Assembly: GCA_010015805.1 (NCBI GenBank)
Contig: ML978126.1
Location: forward strand, 372,001 to 436,000
Reading direction: 5' to 3'
Length of the DNA stretch: 64,000 nucleotides
From: Rhizodiscina lignyota
Lineage: Eukaryota; Ascomycota; Dothideomycetes; Aulographales; Rhizodiscinaceae
The notes under the pieces were generated by a model. That model had not been told where the DNA came from and made no database searches. It was given only the letters and a program-made list of their open reading frames with translations. The stretch's first letter is position 1, and each line of letters starts with the position of its first letter. Made by a program: the position numbers and the translations under genes. Of the stretch, positions 55,527 through 64,000 are shown piece after piece.

Positions 55527-57577
55527 GCGATGCACGACAGCCATCTTGCACCAGGTGTTCACTCTTGAAGCGTGAATGCATTCGAGCTCCTTTGCATCCA
55601 TTCCGATATAGCAACAATCCCAAAGAGAGTTCTGGAGAAGATGAGTTTGAATTTGCTGAAGATCAAGTCTGGCTGACACCTCCAAGGACCGGTATGCACT
55701 TACCATTATCGTGATTAGACAGCGTCAGGAAGGACTAATCTAGGTGCTTTAGTTGAATTCGTGTATGAAGATCTCTCGGATGTCCAGGCCACATACGAGG
55801 GAACATCGAGGTTAGAGCAGCAACCGTCGAATCAAGACACCTGGAGAGAGGAATGCCCAAGACCCGACGGTCCTCAGTCTCTTGAGAACAGCCCGACCGC
55901 AGCACGTCCGAGGCCTAGCCCACCAGAGCTTACCACATTGGACCGACCTGCCCCTACATTTCCTTCAGTATGCCCATCTGGATTGACACCAGGACTCTCC
56001 ATATGGTCTCCCGAGCACAACAACGGGAGCTTACAAGCACCGAGTGGCGTCTCTAACGAAGTCACGCACAGCACCTCAGTTTCCCCTTCTGCTGCACCAC
56101 ATCGGCCATTGGCGGATGAGAATGAAGCTCTATTGCTACGCCATTTCATTGCAAAGCTCTCTCTATGGGTCAGTGGCCTTACACGAACGAGTGACTCGGT
56201 TTATGAAAGCAAAGCGCTGACTTTTAGGCAGTTCGACTACTGTGATCCGCAAAACTCATTTGCAACCTCAGTCGTGCAATGTGCAGTCACTTCCCCTCCG
56301 CTCCTGTATGCTATTCTTGCAGTTTCCGCACGGCATCTGAGCGTAACGGATGGCTACGATGGTTATGTGGCGGATCAGTACCATCGAGAGTGTCTCGCTT
56401 TGTTAATCCCTATCCTCGACGACAGAATCGCAGCTCTTGACGAGGCACTGTACGCCGCAACGGTTATCTTGCGCCTCTATGAGGAAATATCAGGTGAGTA
56501 TGAGCAACACCGAAAGATCGCTGTTTGTTTGCTCGAGCTCACAAACTGTGAAAGTTCCGCTCGTTGGGCAGGACAGCCAAAGCCACTTGATGGGTTCACA
56601 TACATTTGTGCGAGCCCACGACTATAACCAGCTGTCCGGTATCCCGCAAGCTACATTCAGAGTAGTACTTCGACAAGAGATCGTTGTCGCCTTTAGGACC
56701 CAAAGACCAGTGCAACTATTGCGCGAATACGTTCAAGTTGATCGCTCTATGGATCAAACGGATGACTGGACGTGGGTATTCCACATGCTCGTCCTCTGTG
56801 CCGAAGTGTTGAATTACTGCTATGGAGACGATCCAAAGACCCCTGAAGCCTGGCATGCGCTCGCAGAACGTGCCAATACCTGGTTTTCCTCCAAGTCGGC
56901 ATCTTTTGAGCCGATACGTCATGTCCGGGCCAGGACATCTGAGACCCAAGTGTTTCCAGAAATCTGGTTCCTCAATGATTGCCACGGTAAGTGCGCTATC
57001 TTTTCAGAATGGAACGCAAGTGAGAAATTATCCTGCTCACTGTCCTTTGTAGTTGCGGCTCATCAGTACTACCGTATATGTGAGATCTTGCTTGAAGCTC
57101 ATGATCCAAGAAAGCCGCAGTTGGGTCCAAAGAGAGCTGATGCTGTTGATGCCACTAATGTGAATGCTCTCTCATCAAAACTGTTCGGACTGAGCTGATG
57201 CCGTTATAGCGTGTCATCCGCGAGCACGTTAGAGATATATGCGGGATTGCCTTGTCAAACACTCATTGCGTACCGGCTATGTTTACGTGCTGTCTTGTGA
57301 TTGCAATATGTGAGTTTCTATCTAAAGAAAAACAAGCAAACTACAGCTCATACGTTTCGTCTTAGGCGGTGACCTCTTTGAAGACTATTCGGAGCAAAAG
57401 GCGATGATGGACATCCTGATCAAAACGGACGTGGATTTGGCATGGCCGACAGCCAGTGTTCAAACCTATCTCCGAGAGAAATGGCATTGGGATTGCGGTA
57501 TGGAACGCAGTCTCCCATTGCCATATGTCTCAAGCAAATTGACAGAAGCTGCAGTCCGAATCCCCGAACCCGTATAG
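55527..57577 (+). CDS. Zn2Cys6-type regulator, N-terminal half of zinc cluster not seen
   Basis: Visible exons are 55527-55691, 55744-56493, 56555-56986, 57053-57159, 57210-57309 and 57366-57577; all phases agree and the last ends at TAG. The first visible exon gives DARQPSCTRCSLLKREC, the second half of a Zn(II)2Cys6 cluster. The incoming phase needs a T to complete the third Cys codon, just where such genes often carry an intron, so an upstream exon is expected, yet none was found in the 450 bp before it. The fungal-specific domain is well kept: LLLRHFIAKLSLWV, SPPLLYAILAVSARHLS, AATVILRLYEEISVPLVGQDSQ, VREHVRDICGIALSN-like end. No ATG lies in the first two exons. Either a distant first exon exists or the gene lost its DNA-binding start. 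Confidence 0.62.
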
Positions 57578-57684
57578 CGTCTATACTTTCGTGCTATGAC
57601 CGACTGCTCTTACATCGCCCCATGGAAAGTCAAAGCAAACCTCGGCGAATGGCTTGAATACCGGCCGCAATCAAACGACCTCCC

Positions 57685-58802
57685 TCAAACCCCGTCGCCA
57701 ACCCTGAACTGGTGGGACCATCTCTAAATATCCACATAAGCCAGTGTGCTATACGGAGTCGGAGAAGATCATGACGCACCTGATCCCAAGGTCGAGAAGA
57801 GTCGACAAACCGCAAATCTGTTGCAAGCCGTATGACATGATCTGGGTCATGATTCACTGTGGACGCGTGAATCTGAATGAAAATCAGTCATCAACTTTGG
57901 ATCACAGAATCAGTCACATCTGAGAAAGATACCTGATACGGGCTATGCAAAACGACATCACCCGCCTCATAATTGGATACGAGCCATCGTTGGCCATGAG
58001 CGCGTCCGAATTGGGCAGGGCCGTCAGTGAGGACGCCGCTCGTCAGCATGTTCTTATTGAATGCTGACTTCGCTTCCTCATCTGATAGGCCGCTTGCTTT
58101 AGCTTTCAGCGTGAATTTCTCCTCAAAGTCCTTTCCAAGCGCATGACCTTAAGCAGATTTTAGCCGAGCTTTTCTAAACGACTACGACGTACCGTTTTCA
58201 AGATACATTAATCCTCCGCCGTTAATTTTGATATCACCCATGGGTACCCAGACCGTTACACTCGTCGGTTCTCCGTATCGAAGGAATATCTGGTCATAAT
58301 GCACGCCGATAGCCTTAGTGTCTGGGATGTTATTTCGAAGCAGGGTTCTCTCGAGCCGCCGAGTATCTGTCGACCATCCTGTGAAACGAGCCATGAAATC
58401 CAACAGCACGGGATGCTTGCAAAATTTATCTGCGTACCAATCCTGACTGTGGGCGTCAAGAGCCAAACTGACGAAATCGGCTCCTTGTTGTTCGTCCACT
58501 CTCCCCACACCGATGCCCGGGAAGAGCGTTACGTCTTTTGCAGAGTCGAAGATACCCGCTACGGGTGCAGTACCGTCTTTTAATATACCGCTCGGGGAGA
58601 GGAACTTAAAATAATCTTCGCGGACTTGCAGAACGTCCTTTCGTGGTAATAGTCCTTTCAAAAATAGGTATCCATCGTCTTGAAACCGTCTCCGGAGTTC
58701 ATTTAGTGGTAGGCTTGGATCAGACGGCTTTAGACGAGCTATTTCCGAGGGCTCCAGAGCGCCATCATTCGCGAAAAGCTGTTCCTCAATTGCATGCGGC
58801 AT
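57685..58802 (-). CDS. Phytanoyl-CoA dioxygenase (PhyH) family protein
   Basis: The model is complement(57685-57723, 57780-57872, 57933-58147, 58193-58802), 318 aa. The introns are 45, 60 and 56 nt. Splicing recovers YLENGHALGKDF, LHSPYQIHASTVNHD and the family-like end RWSHQFRVGDGV. The Fe(II) triad is visible: His and Asp in GVHYDQIF and a distal His in VVLHSPYQIH, plus the 2-oxoglutarate-binding Arg in VIRLATDLRF. The N-terminal helix-strand block RRRFQDDGYLFLKGLLP is also typical. It should hydroxylate or desaturate a small substrate using oxygen and 2-oxoglutarate. No peroxisomal targeting signal is evident. It shares a promoter region with the D-2-hydroxyacid dehydrogenase. Confidence 0.9.
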
Positions 58803-59202
58803 CTTGTTCGCTCAAATGTTCGTTAGGAGGGCCTGAATCCCGGTGATACTTTGAGAGACGAGGAAATGAGGTTATATATCATTCGCCGAATGCAATATAC
58901 ATCGAAAAGATTGCAGAAATCCATATATAGAAAATCCCCTTTTCCGTCGGAAGACCTTTGTCCAATGGCGGGCATTTATCAATGCTGGAGTACTGGAGTG
59001 TGGGGTTCACGTCAACCGTAGAAAATTCCTGTATTCAGACAGCACGGCAGAGCTTCCGAGCAAAAGATTGACGGGCTCTCTCGCATAGCAATTAATCCGA
59101 GAGACTCCATGTATGACAACATGACGTGAAATGATAAGTACCAAGCTTTTATCCAGCTCAATGTCTGGGGTAGTAATAAGGGAAAGGTCCCGCAGTGGAA
59201 AT
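58803..59202. promoter_or_regulatory. Shared promoter, PhyH enzyme and D-2-hydroxyacid dehydrogenase
   Basis: The two genes are divergent across 400 bp. The spacer contains CCGTCGG, a close everted pair of CGG half-sites, near 58945. An in-frame ATG at 59131 would shorten it, but the conserved part of the dehydrogenase begins after 59203. Confidence 0.45.
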
Positions 59203-60234
59203 ATGACGAGCAATGAAACGCTTCTAATCACCTTGCCATTCGATCCATTCGAGGAGAGCTACGCAAAGCTCAGAGAACTCCATCCAGGTCTGCAGATCCT
59301 GCATTACAAGACAAAGGACATCGATATTGTTCCACCCGAGATCTGGGCAAGTGCCACAATCCAGCTCACTCTCTATCTGTTCCCACAGCGCAAGGAGCAA
59401 GTGCCCCGGCTGAAATGGGTGCATTTGTACAGCGGCGGAATCAATCAGGCTGTCAACGCGCCTTTGCTTCAGGACAAGGACATCATTTGGACGCGCAACA
59501 GTGGAGTGCACGCACCGCAGATAGCAGAATGGGTGGTAGCAATGCTACTGGCGTACTATCGCCAGATCCCAACGCTACTGAAATGGCAAGAATCCGAGAC
59601 TTGGAGAGCGCAGGATTACTTACCACGCGGGGACCTGTATGGGAAGACAATAGGCTTTTTGGGCTACGGAGCCATTGCTCGACACACTGCTCGCATTGCT
59701 GCTGCGTGCGGCATGCACGTCATTGTGTATACACTACATGAGAAATTGACCGCGGAGGAGAGACAGAGCGATACATTTACCCCCAAGGGTACAGGCGACC
59801 CTCGCGGTGAAATTCCCGAAGAGTGGCACTCCGGTGACTTGAACGAGTTCCTGTCGCAGCAGATCGATGTGCTCGTCATATCGCTGCCCTCAACCGACAA
59901 GACCAGGGGCTCTATCGGGAAAGAGGAGTTCGCGAAGCTCAAAGGAGCATATATTATGAATATTGCGCGGGGAGATATCGTTAAGACTAACGACCTTGTT
60001 GAGGCACTCAATGATGGCACACTCCTCGGTGCTGCTCTGGACGTGACAGATCCAGAGCCACTGCCATCAGGCCATCCGCTTTGGCGCGCCAGGAACACCA
60101 TAGTCAGCCCACATGTTTCTGGAATCTCCAAAGAGTACATGCCCCGCACAATTGAAATCCTCGATGAGAACCTGAGGCGGCTGCAACAACGGAAAGAACT
60201 GATCAACCTGATTCTACGATCAGACGGGTATTGA
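59203..60234 (+). CDS. D-isomer-specific 2-hydroxyacid dehydrogenase
   Basis: This is an intronless protein of 343 aa from the ATG at 59203 (MTSNETLLITLPF); an ATG 24 codons upstream at 59131 would add a poorly conserved leader. The Rossmann motif is GFLGYGAIARHTARIAAACG. The catalytic Arg is in NIARGDIVKTNDLVEAL, the Glu in DPEPLPSGHPLW, and the His in VSPHVSG, so the Arg-Glu-His set is complete. An ISLPSTDKTRG block and a NAD(P) domain of normal size are present. The enzyme should reduce a 2-oxoacid to the (R)-2-hydroxyacid or run in reverse, in the cytosol. Substrate could be glyoxylate, hydroxypyruvate or a deoxy-keto sugar acid. Cofactor preference is not clear from sequence. Confidence 0.93.
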   Translation: MTSNETLLITLPFDPFEESYAKLRELHPGLQILHYKTKDIDIVPPEIWASATIQLTLYLFPQRKEQVPRLKWVHLYSGGINQAVNAPLLQDKDIIWTRNSGVHAPQIAEWVVAMLLAYYRQIPTLLKWQESETWRAQDYLPRGDLYGKTIGFLGYGAIARHTARIAAACGMHVIVYTLHEKLTAEERQSDTFTPKGTGDPRGEIPEEWHSGDLNEFLSQQIDVLVISLPSTDKTRGSIGKEEFAKLKGAYIMNIARGDIVKTNDLVEALNDGTLLGAALDVTDPEPLPSGHPLWRARNTIVSPHVSGISKEYMPRTIEILDENLRRLQQRKELINLILRSDGY

Positions 60235-60311
60235 TTCAGGAGTATGGAAACCAAACTCACAAGCATAGAAGTGTACATAGACTCAGTCTTATGCATTCCT
60301 TACGAGAGCAC

Positions 60312-61550
60312 CTAATCTCGGTCCCCCCAAGCTCCAAATATGTCGTGATACGGCTTCAAGAGATCGCGTGCAGGTAAAAGCTTGACATGCGGACTGAGTT
60401 CAAGTCCGAATCCAGGCTTGTCGAATTCACTGGGCTTGACAATGCCATCGGTGGGTAAGGGTTCCTTCAAGAAGAAATCTCCATGCACAGGACCAACGCT
60501 CCGTCCGTCCGGTGAATATGCCACATATTCGATAAGAGGCGAGTTGGGCTGCGACATGCAAAAGTGAACGGTGTAATGGCTATTGCCATGAGGAACAATA
60601 TCGATGTCATAAGCGGCCGCATGCACAGCTATCCTCATGAGTTCCGTCAATCCACCGCACCACATGACATCTGGTTGTAGTACGTCGAGCAGGCGTCCCT
60701 CAATCAGGTGTCGATAACCATAACGCGTGTATTCGTGCTCGCCTGTGGCCCATCTGACCTGTGGAAAGGCCTGCTTTAGTCGAACGTATCCACCAGTGTC
60801 GTCAGGACTCAACACTTCCTCCCACCACTCGATATGCAAGTCCGCACACTTGCTAATCAGCTTGATGGCATACTGGATGTTGAGGGACATGTAGCAATCC
60901 ACCATAATTGGGAACCCAGGCCCGGCTTTCTTTCGATGAGCGGTCAGAACATCATAATTCTTTTGGAGGCTGTCCGGCTCGCTAGGGCTATATGGGAGTG
61001 GTACTTTGCCTCCCCAGAAGCCTTGCTCTCGAGCAACGTCAGGATTTGGGCCCGTGCAATACGCCGTTAGATAGTCCTTGGTCTGCCCTCCGATCATCTT
61101 ATACACAGGTTCGCCTCGGATTTTGCCTAGGAGATCCCAAAGAGCCAAATCAATGACACTGACAATCATCATCGTGATGCCTCGGCGACCGTAATGCTGA
61201 CTTCCACGATACATCTGGTCCCAGATGAGGTTGGTGTCACGAGGATCAGCATCGATCAAGAATCGCTTGAAATGCTCCTCAGTGAGAAAACATCCCACAA
61301 AACCTCCATGCCCAATAGCAAATCCACGAGTCCCGTCGGACGCTTCGATTTCAACGCAGAAGTGTTTGAGCACGTCTACTCCCCAGCTATCTCGATTGTC
61401 CTTGTACTTTGGGTACTTCGACATCGGATTCGCAATCTCTTGATAGTAAAGCCAATGGCCAGGCTTCTCCTCTTCTGACTTCTTTGGATCAGGCGCGACG
61501 AGAAAAGTCCGCACTGCGGTAATCCTTGGATGCTCTTTTGATGCCGACAT
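60312..61550 (-). CDS. Enolase-superfamily dehydratase, L-rhamnonate dehydratase-like
   Basis: This is an intronless 412-aa protein from the ATG at 61550; the codon six positions upstream is GTG. The mandelate-racemase/enolase fold is complete: capping-domain block GFAIGHGGFVGCFLTEEHF, metal ligands Asp218 (MVDCYMS), Glu244 or Glu245 (EWWEE) and Glu271 (TGEHE), QPDVMWCGGLTE (292-303), and catalytic His321 (VPHGNSHY). The strings GFWGGKVP, QPDVxWCGGLT and DKPGFGLEL match the L-rhamnonate dehydratase group, which removes water from a sugar acid to give a 2-keto-3-deoxy acid. Fungal L-rhamnose pathways use such an enzyme (LRA3). The exact sugar acid is not proven. Next to an SDR on the same strand. 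Confidence 0.88.
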   Translation of the reverse strand: MSASKEHPRITAVRTFLVAPDPKKSEEEKPGHWLYYQEIANPMSKYPKYKDNRDSWGVDVLKHFCVEIEASDGTRGFAIGHGGFVGCFLTEEHFKRFLIDADPRDTNLIWDQMYRGSQHYGRRGITMMIVSVIDLALWDLLGKIRGEPVYKMIGGQTKDYLTAYCTGPNPDVAREQGFWGGKVPLPYSPSEPDSLQKNYDVLTAHRKKAGPGFPIMVDCYMSLNIQYAIKLISKCADLHIEWWEEVLSPDDTGGYVRLKQAFPQVRWATGEHEYTRYGYRHLIEGRLLDVLQPDVMWCGGLTELMRIAVHAAAYDIDIVPHGNSHYTVHFCMSQPNSPLIEYVAYSPDGRSVGPVHGDFFLKEPLPTDGIVKPSEFDKPGFGLELSPHVKLLPARDLLKPYHDIFGAWGDRD

Positions 61551-62057
61551 CGCTGTTGCCCGTAGCACGTTTCGTCTTTGAGGAGATTGATGTCGTGGTA
61601 AATTGGCCTGGTCCCTGGGTAGAGCCTCTTGCCTTCAGAGGGCGCCATATGTGAGTACATGCACGGGACGTGAAAACTCCTGGTTTCCTCCATTTGTAGG
61701 GCGAACTTTCCTGAACTCAGGGCGAAACTTCCTGAAATGAAATTGACTCGGAGATGAATACTTTCGGGCCGAGCTATTCTGTTTGTGGTGTAAAATTTCA
61801 TGTAGTAGGGGGGTTCCGACTACGGTACGATGAAACTGCCTAAGCTTTTACGAAGTAGAGTAAAACATCCCTACTACATATCTGGCATCCTCTAATTCGA
61901 CAACCTCAAAGGAGAAAATCTCATCCAAAGGTCAGTTCTGCAGCGCACCAAATCATGCCTCCAAGCTAGACAGCATTGTACCTATCGTATATGAAGCTGT
62001 GTATTTCCTGAAACAAATCGAGGCCCCTGTTCAAATTGCATAGATGCCATATCACGA
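61551..62057. promoter_or_regulatory. Promoter region of the dehydratase gene
   Basis: This 507-bp spacer lies upstream of the minus-strand dehydratase. It contains CCG-N4-CGG at 61816-61825, an everted pair of half-sites for a Zn2Cys6 factor, a weak clue only. No gene is supported. Confidence 0.4.
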
Positions 62058-63002
62058 TTACAAAATCAATCTGACCTTCAATAAATCGCCTCTTTCTATG
62101 TCCTCCTTGCGTCTCAAAATCTCTTCCATATCCCAGGTGCAGCTTAAATACCTCCCAGCAAGCCAATCTCTTCGTTCCTGCGTCAACCAGGTCACAGTAT
62201 CCCCTGCTATCTCTGGAGTATCACCCAGAGCTGCCAGTGTCTCTTTCGGCATCCCTTTTTCAGCCAGTTCCGTCAAAACCCCACCAGGATGCACAGAGTA
62301 TGCTAATAGACCTCTGTCAGCTGCTTCAACCAGCAAAAATTCAGTGAACCTGAGCGCTGCGGCTTTGCTGATGCCGTATGCGCTCGCCATGGGCCGGAGA
62401 TTATGACTTGCGACAGAGTTGATGTTAACAAGAGTCTTCAGCCCACCGTTGGTGTCCAAAAGCAGCGGTAAGAAATATTTGCTGATGAGATACACGCCTT
62501 TTAGATTCACCTCGAATGTGCGCCACCACGTATCCTCATCAGATTCCGTCACCGGCAGAGCGGGTGTCATGAAGCCTGCGTTGTTCACAATTACGTCGAG
62601 CCTGCTATTGAACTCTTCCTTGATGAGCTCAGCGGCGTTGCTCACGCTCGCAGATTTGGTAACATCAAGCTTTGTCAAGACTAGCTTCGGCGGTTCAACT
62701 GCAGCACTTCTCGCAGCTGCGGCGACATCTTGCGAAAGACTTCCGAAGTCATCGACAATGTCGCCTAGACCTATTGATGCGGCACCCGCTTTGGCGAATG
62801 ATAGCGCTATTGCACGACCGATGCCCCGAGAACCACCGGTAATAAAAACGTTGTGACCTCGATGGTTTGACTTGGAGATGAATGGATATGAGTCGGAATG
62901 GATTGTCGACGTGAAGGAAGCCCCTGGCAAGAGTAAGATATTAGACACCTTCGGAGAATTGGAATGCTCACCATTATATGGTGCAATTAGAGGGTAAGCC
63001 AT
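62058..63002 (-). CDS. Short-chain dehydrogenase/reductase of the cluster
   Basis: The model is complement(62058-62923, 62972-63002), 298 aa. The 48-nt intron is a multiple of three without a stop, so the frame stays open if it is retained; splicing gives MAYPLIAPYNGASFTSTIHSD as the start, which reads like family members. The cofactor motif is TGGSRGIGRA, then NNAG, the catalytic Ser in INSVAS, and Tyr/Lys in YGISKAA. VHPGGVLTELAEKG follows, typical of classical SDRs. It could oxidise the sugar, or act on a 2-keto-3-deoxy sugar acid at C4, as SDRs do in some bacterial deoxy-sugar pathways. That role is inferred from its place beside the dehydratase. Confidence 0.9.
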   Translation of the reverse strand: MAYPLIAPYNGEHSNSPKVSNILLLPGASFTSTIHSDSYPFISKSNHRGHNVFITGGSRGIGRAIALSFAKAGAASIGLGDIVDDFGSLSQDVAAAARSAAVEPPKLVLTKLDVTKSASVSNAAELIKEEFNSRLDVIVNNAGFMTPALPVTESDEDTWWRTFEVNLKGVYLISKYFLPLLLDTNGGLKTLVNINSVASHNLRPMASAYGISKAAALRFTEFLLVEAADRGLLAYSVHPGGVLTELAEKGMPKETLAALGDTPEIAGDTVTWLTQERRDWLAGRYLSCTWDMEEILRRKEDIERGDLLKVRLIL

Positions 63003-64000
63003 CGCAGAATCAACTATTTTGTCTCCTGAGTTCCACAGATTCCCTCCTTTTAACCACACTGTTGTCTTTATAGCTTCAGCGTAAGTGGTATTTAGTAGCT
63101 GAAGGCGTCTGATCATCAATGGACAATGAAATCGGATGATACATCCAGGATACTGATTTAAATATTCTCATCGGCTAACAGTCGTCATATTTCTCCTGCC
63201 CCAAGGCGGACTTTGTATGCTTAGCACCGTATAAGACCGACTTACAGCCTAGCTTCAATGTATAGAGTATACTTATGGCGATTTTCGGCGATTTTGAAGA
63301 CGGCCAAGCTGAAGACGGGGCGTTCGGGCGATCTTCATCAACCCAACTACCTACGGAGTAGCCCCGGCTAGACTCACGGCGGAATTTGGTGAATATGGGT
63401 CCGTTAGGTGCATAAGATAATAGAATGCAAGATTTGTCGTTCCGAAATCTTCAATATTTGGACAGCAAAGCTTTGACCAGAACTGAATTTCTCATCTAAA
63501 ACTACAGTGTAAGCTCCAATTCATATGATATCGTGACTCATAAAATATCATTCACGACCTTGAACTCCTTACTCCATGCATTTCAAGCACCGTAGCAACG
63601 TAGCATTGCCGCAATAAAAATCCCATTGCCGGATACCAGAATCTCCGCCAACGGACTGTCCATTGCCCTTCATGTCCAACTGTTTTTACTTGCTGCGTTC
63701 ACATGCAAATGCAATAACCGAGCAATATCTTTGTGATCGATGGTATCATTAAACATTTCTCAGTGCTGTGGATGATTGGGTCTCGCCTGAACCCATTCCA
63801 TAAAACGCCATAGACGGATTCCGTCTCTTAAAACTTGTTCCACGCTAATTCTATTGAATTTAATGCTCGAGAAATGGGTCGCAGTGCTCGCTTTCGATAA
63901 TTATTGATGGTAAGAGATTCGGGTTGTCTGTGCCATAACCGACGAGTAGGGCCGGCGCGGGTGCGAGGAAGGACTCGGTAAAAGATTGGGCCCCCATTCT
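63003..64000. other. Right-edge region upstream of the SDR
   Basis: This last kilobase contains the promoter of the minus-strand SDR. A short internal repeat, GGCGATTTT twice near 63277-63295, was seen. No further gene is supported before the window ends. Confidence 0.4.

Noticed and set aside
1-64000. CRISPR arrays, rRNA genes, LTR or other retroelements
   Set aside because: No regularly spaced repeats, rRNA signatures, long terminal repeats or reverse-transcriptase/integrase motifs were seen.

Overview
The window is nuclear DNA from a filamentous ascomycete (Pezizomycotina; a Dothideomycete is plausible but not shown). The evidence is the short GT-AG introns, almost all 42-116 nt and many with a CTRAY branch site, and the gene families present: HET domain, Zn2Cys6 regulators, a BYS1-like secreted protein, STRIPAK MOB3, fungal HIS2 and an Rrn11-like factor. 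No rRNA, tRNA, CRISPR array, retroelement or transposase gene was recognised. Most gene models below were spliced by hand. Exon phases were checked so that each model keeps one reading frame.

Left part (0.8-9.2 kb): an accessory block with a HET-domain gene, a cytochrome P450, a Zn2Cys6 regulator, an HD-domain hydrolase and an NmrA-like protein. Regulator and hydrolase are divergent from a 298-bp promoter. It looks like a small metabolic or detoxification cluster, without a synthase.

Middle part (9.8-45 kb): mostly housekeeping and signalling genes. They are eIF3g, an Rrn11-like Pol I factor, a RING-H2 protein with a myristoylation-like N-terminus, a moc3-like Zn2Cys6 regulator behind a 7.5-kb gene-free stretch, a BAR-domain protein, a BYS1-like secreted protein, an SDR, FKBP12, histidinol phosphatase, MOB3/phocein and the ZNG1-type GTPase. 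MOB3 and ZNG1 are head to head over 290 bp.

45-51.6 kb: gene-poor. Two related F-box-like (LPxEIR) genes flank it, one open and one with an in-frame stop. Inside lies a complete 353-bp hAT-type MITE with an 8-bp target duplication.

Right part (52-63 kb): the most interesting block, a probable catabolic cluster for a sugar acid or hydroxy acid. It holds an MFS sugar transporter, an FMN-dependent 2-hydroxyacid oxidase/dehydrogenase, a Zn2Cys6-type regulator with only half a visible zinc cluster, a phytanoyl-CoA-dioxygenase-family enzyme, a D-2-hydroxyacid dehydrogenase, an L-rhamnonate-dehydratase-like enolase-superfamily enzyme and an SDR. Two divergent pairs share promoters of 305 and 400 bp. 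The canonical rhamnose-pathway aldolase and lactonase are not in the window, so this is not a simple copy of the known fungal LRA cluster.
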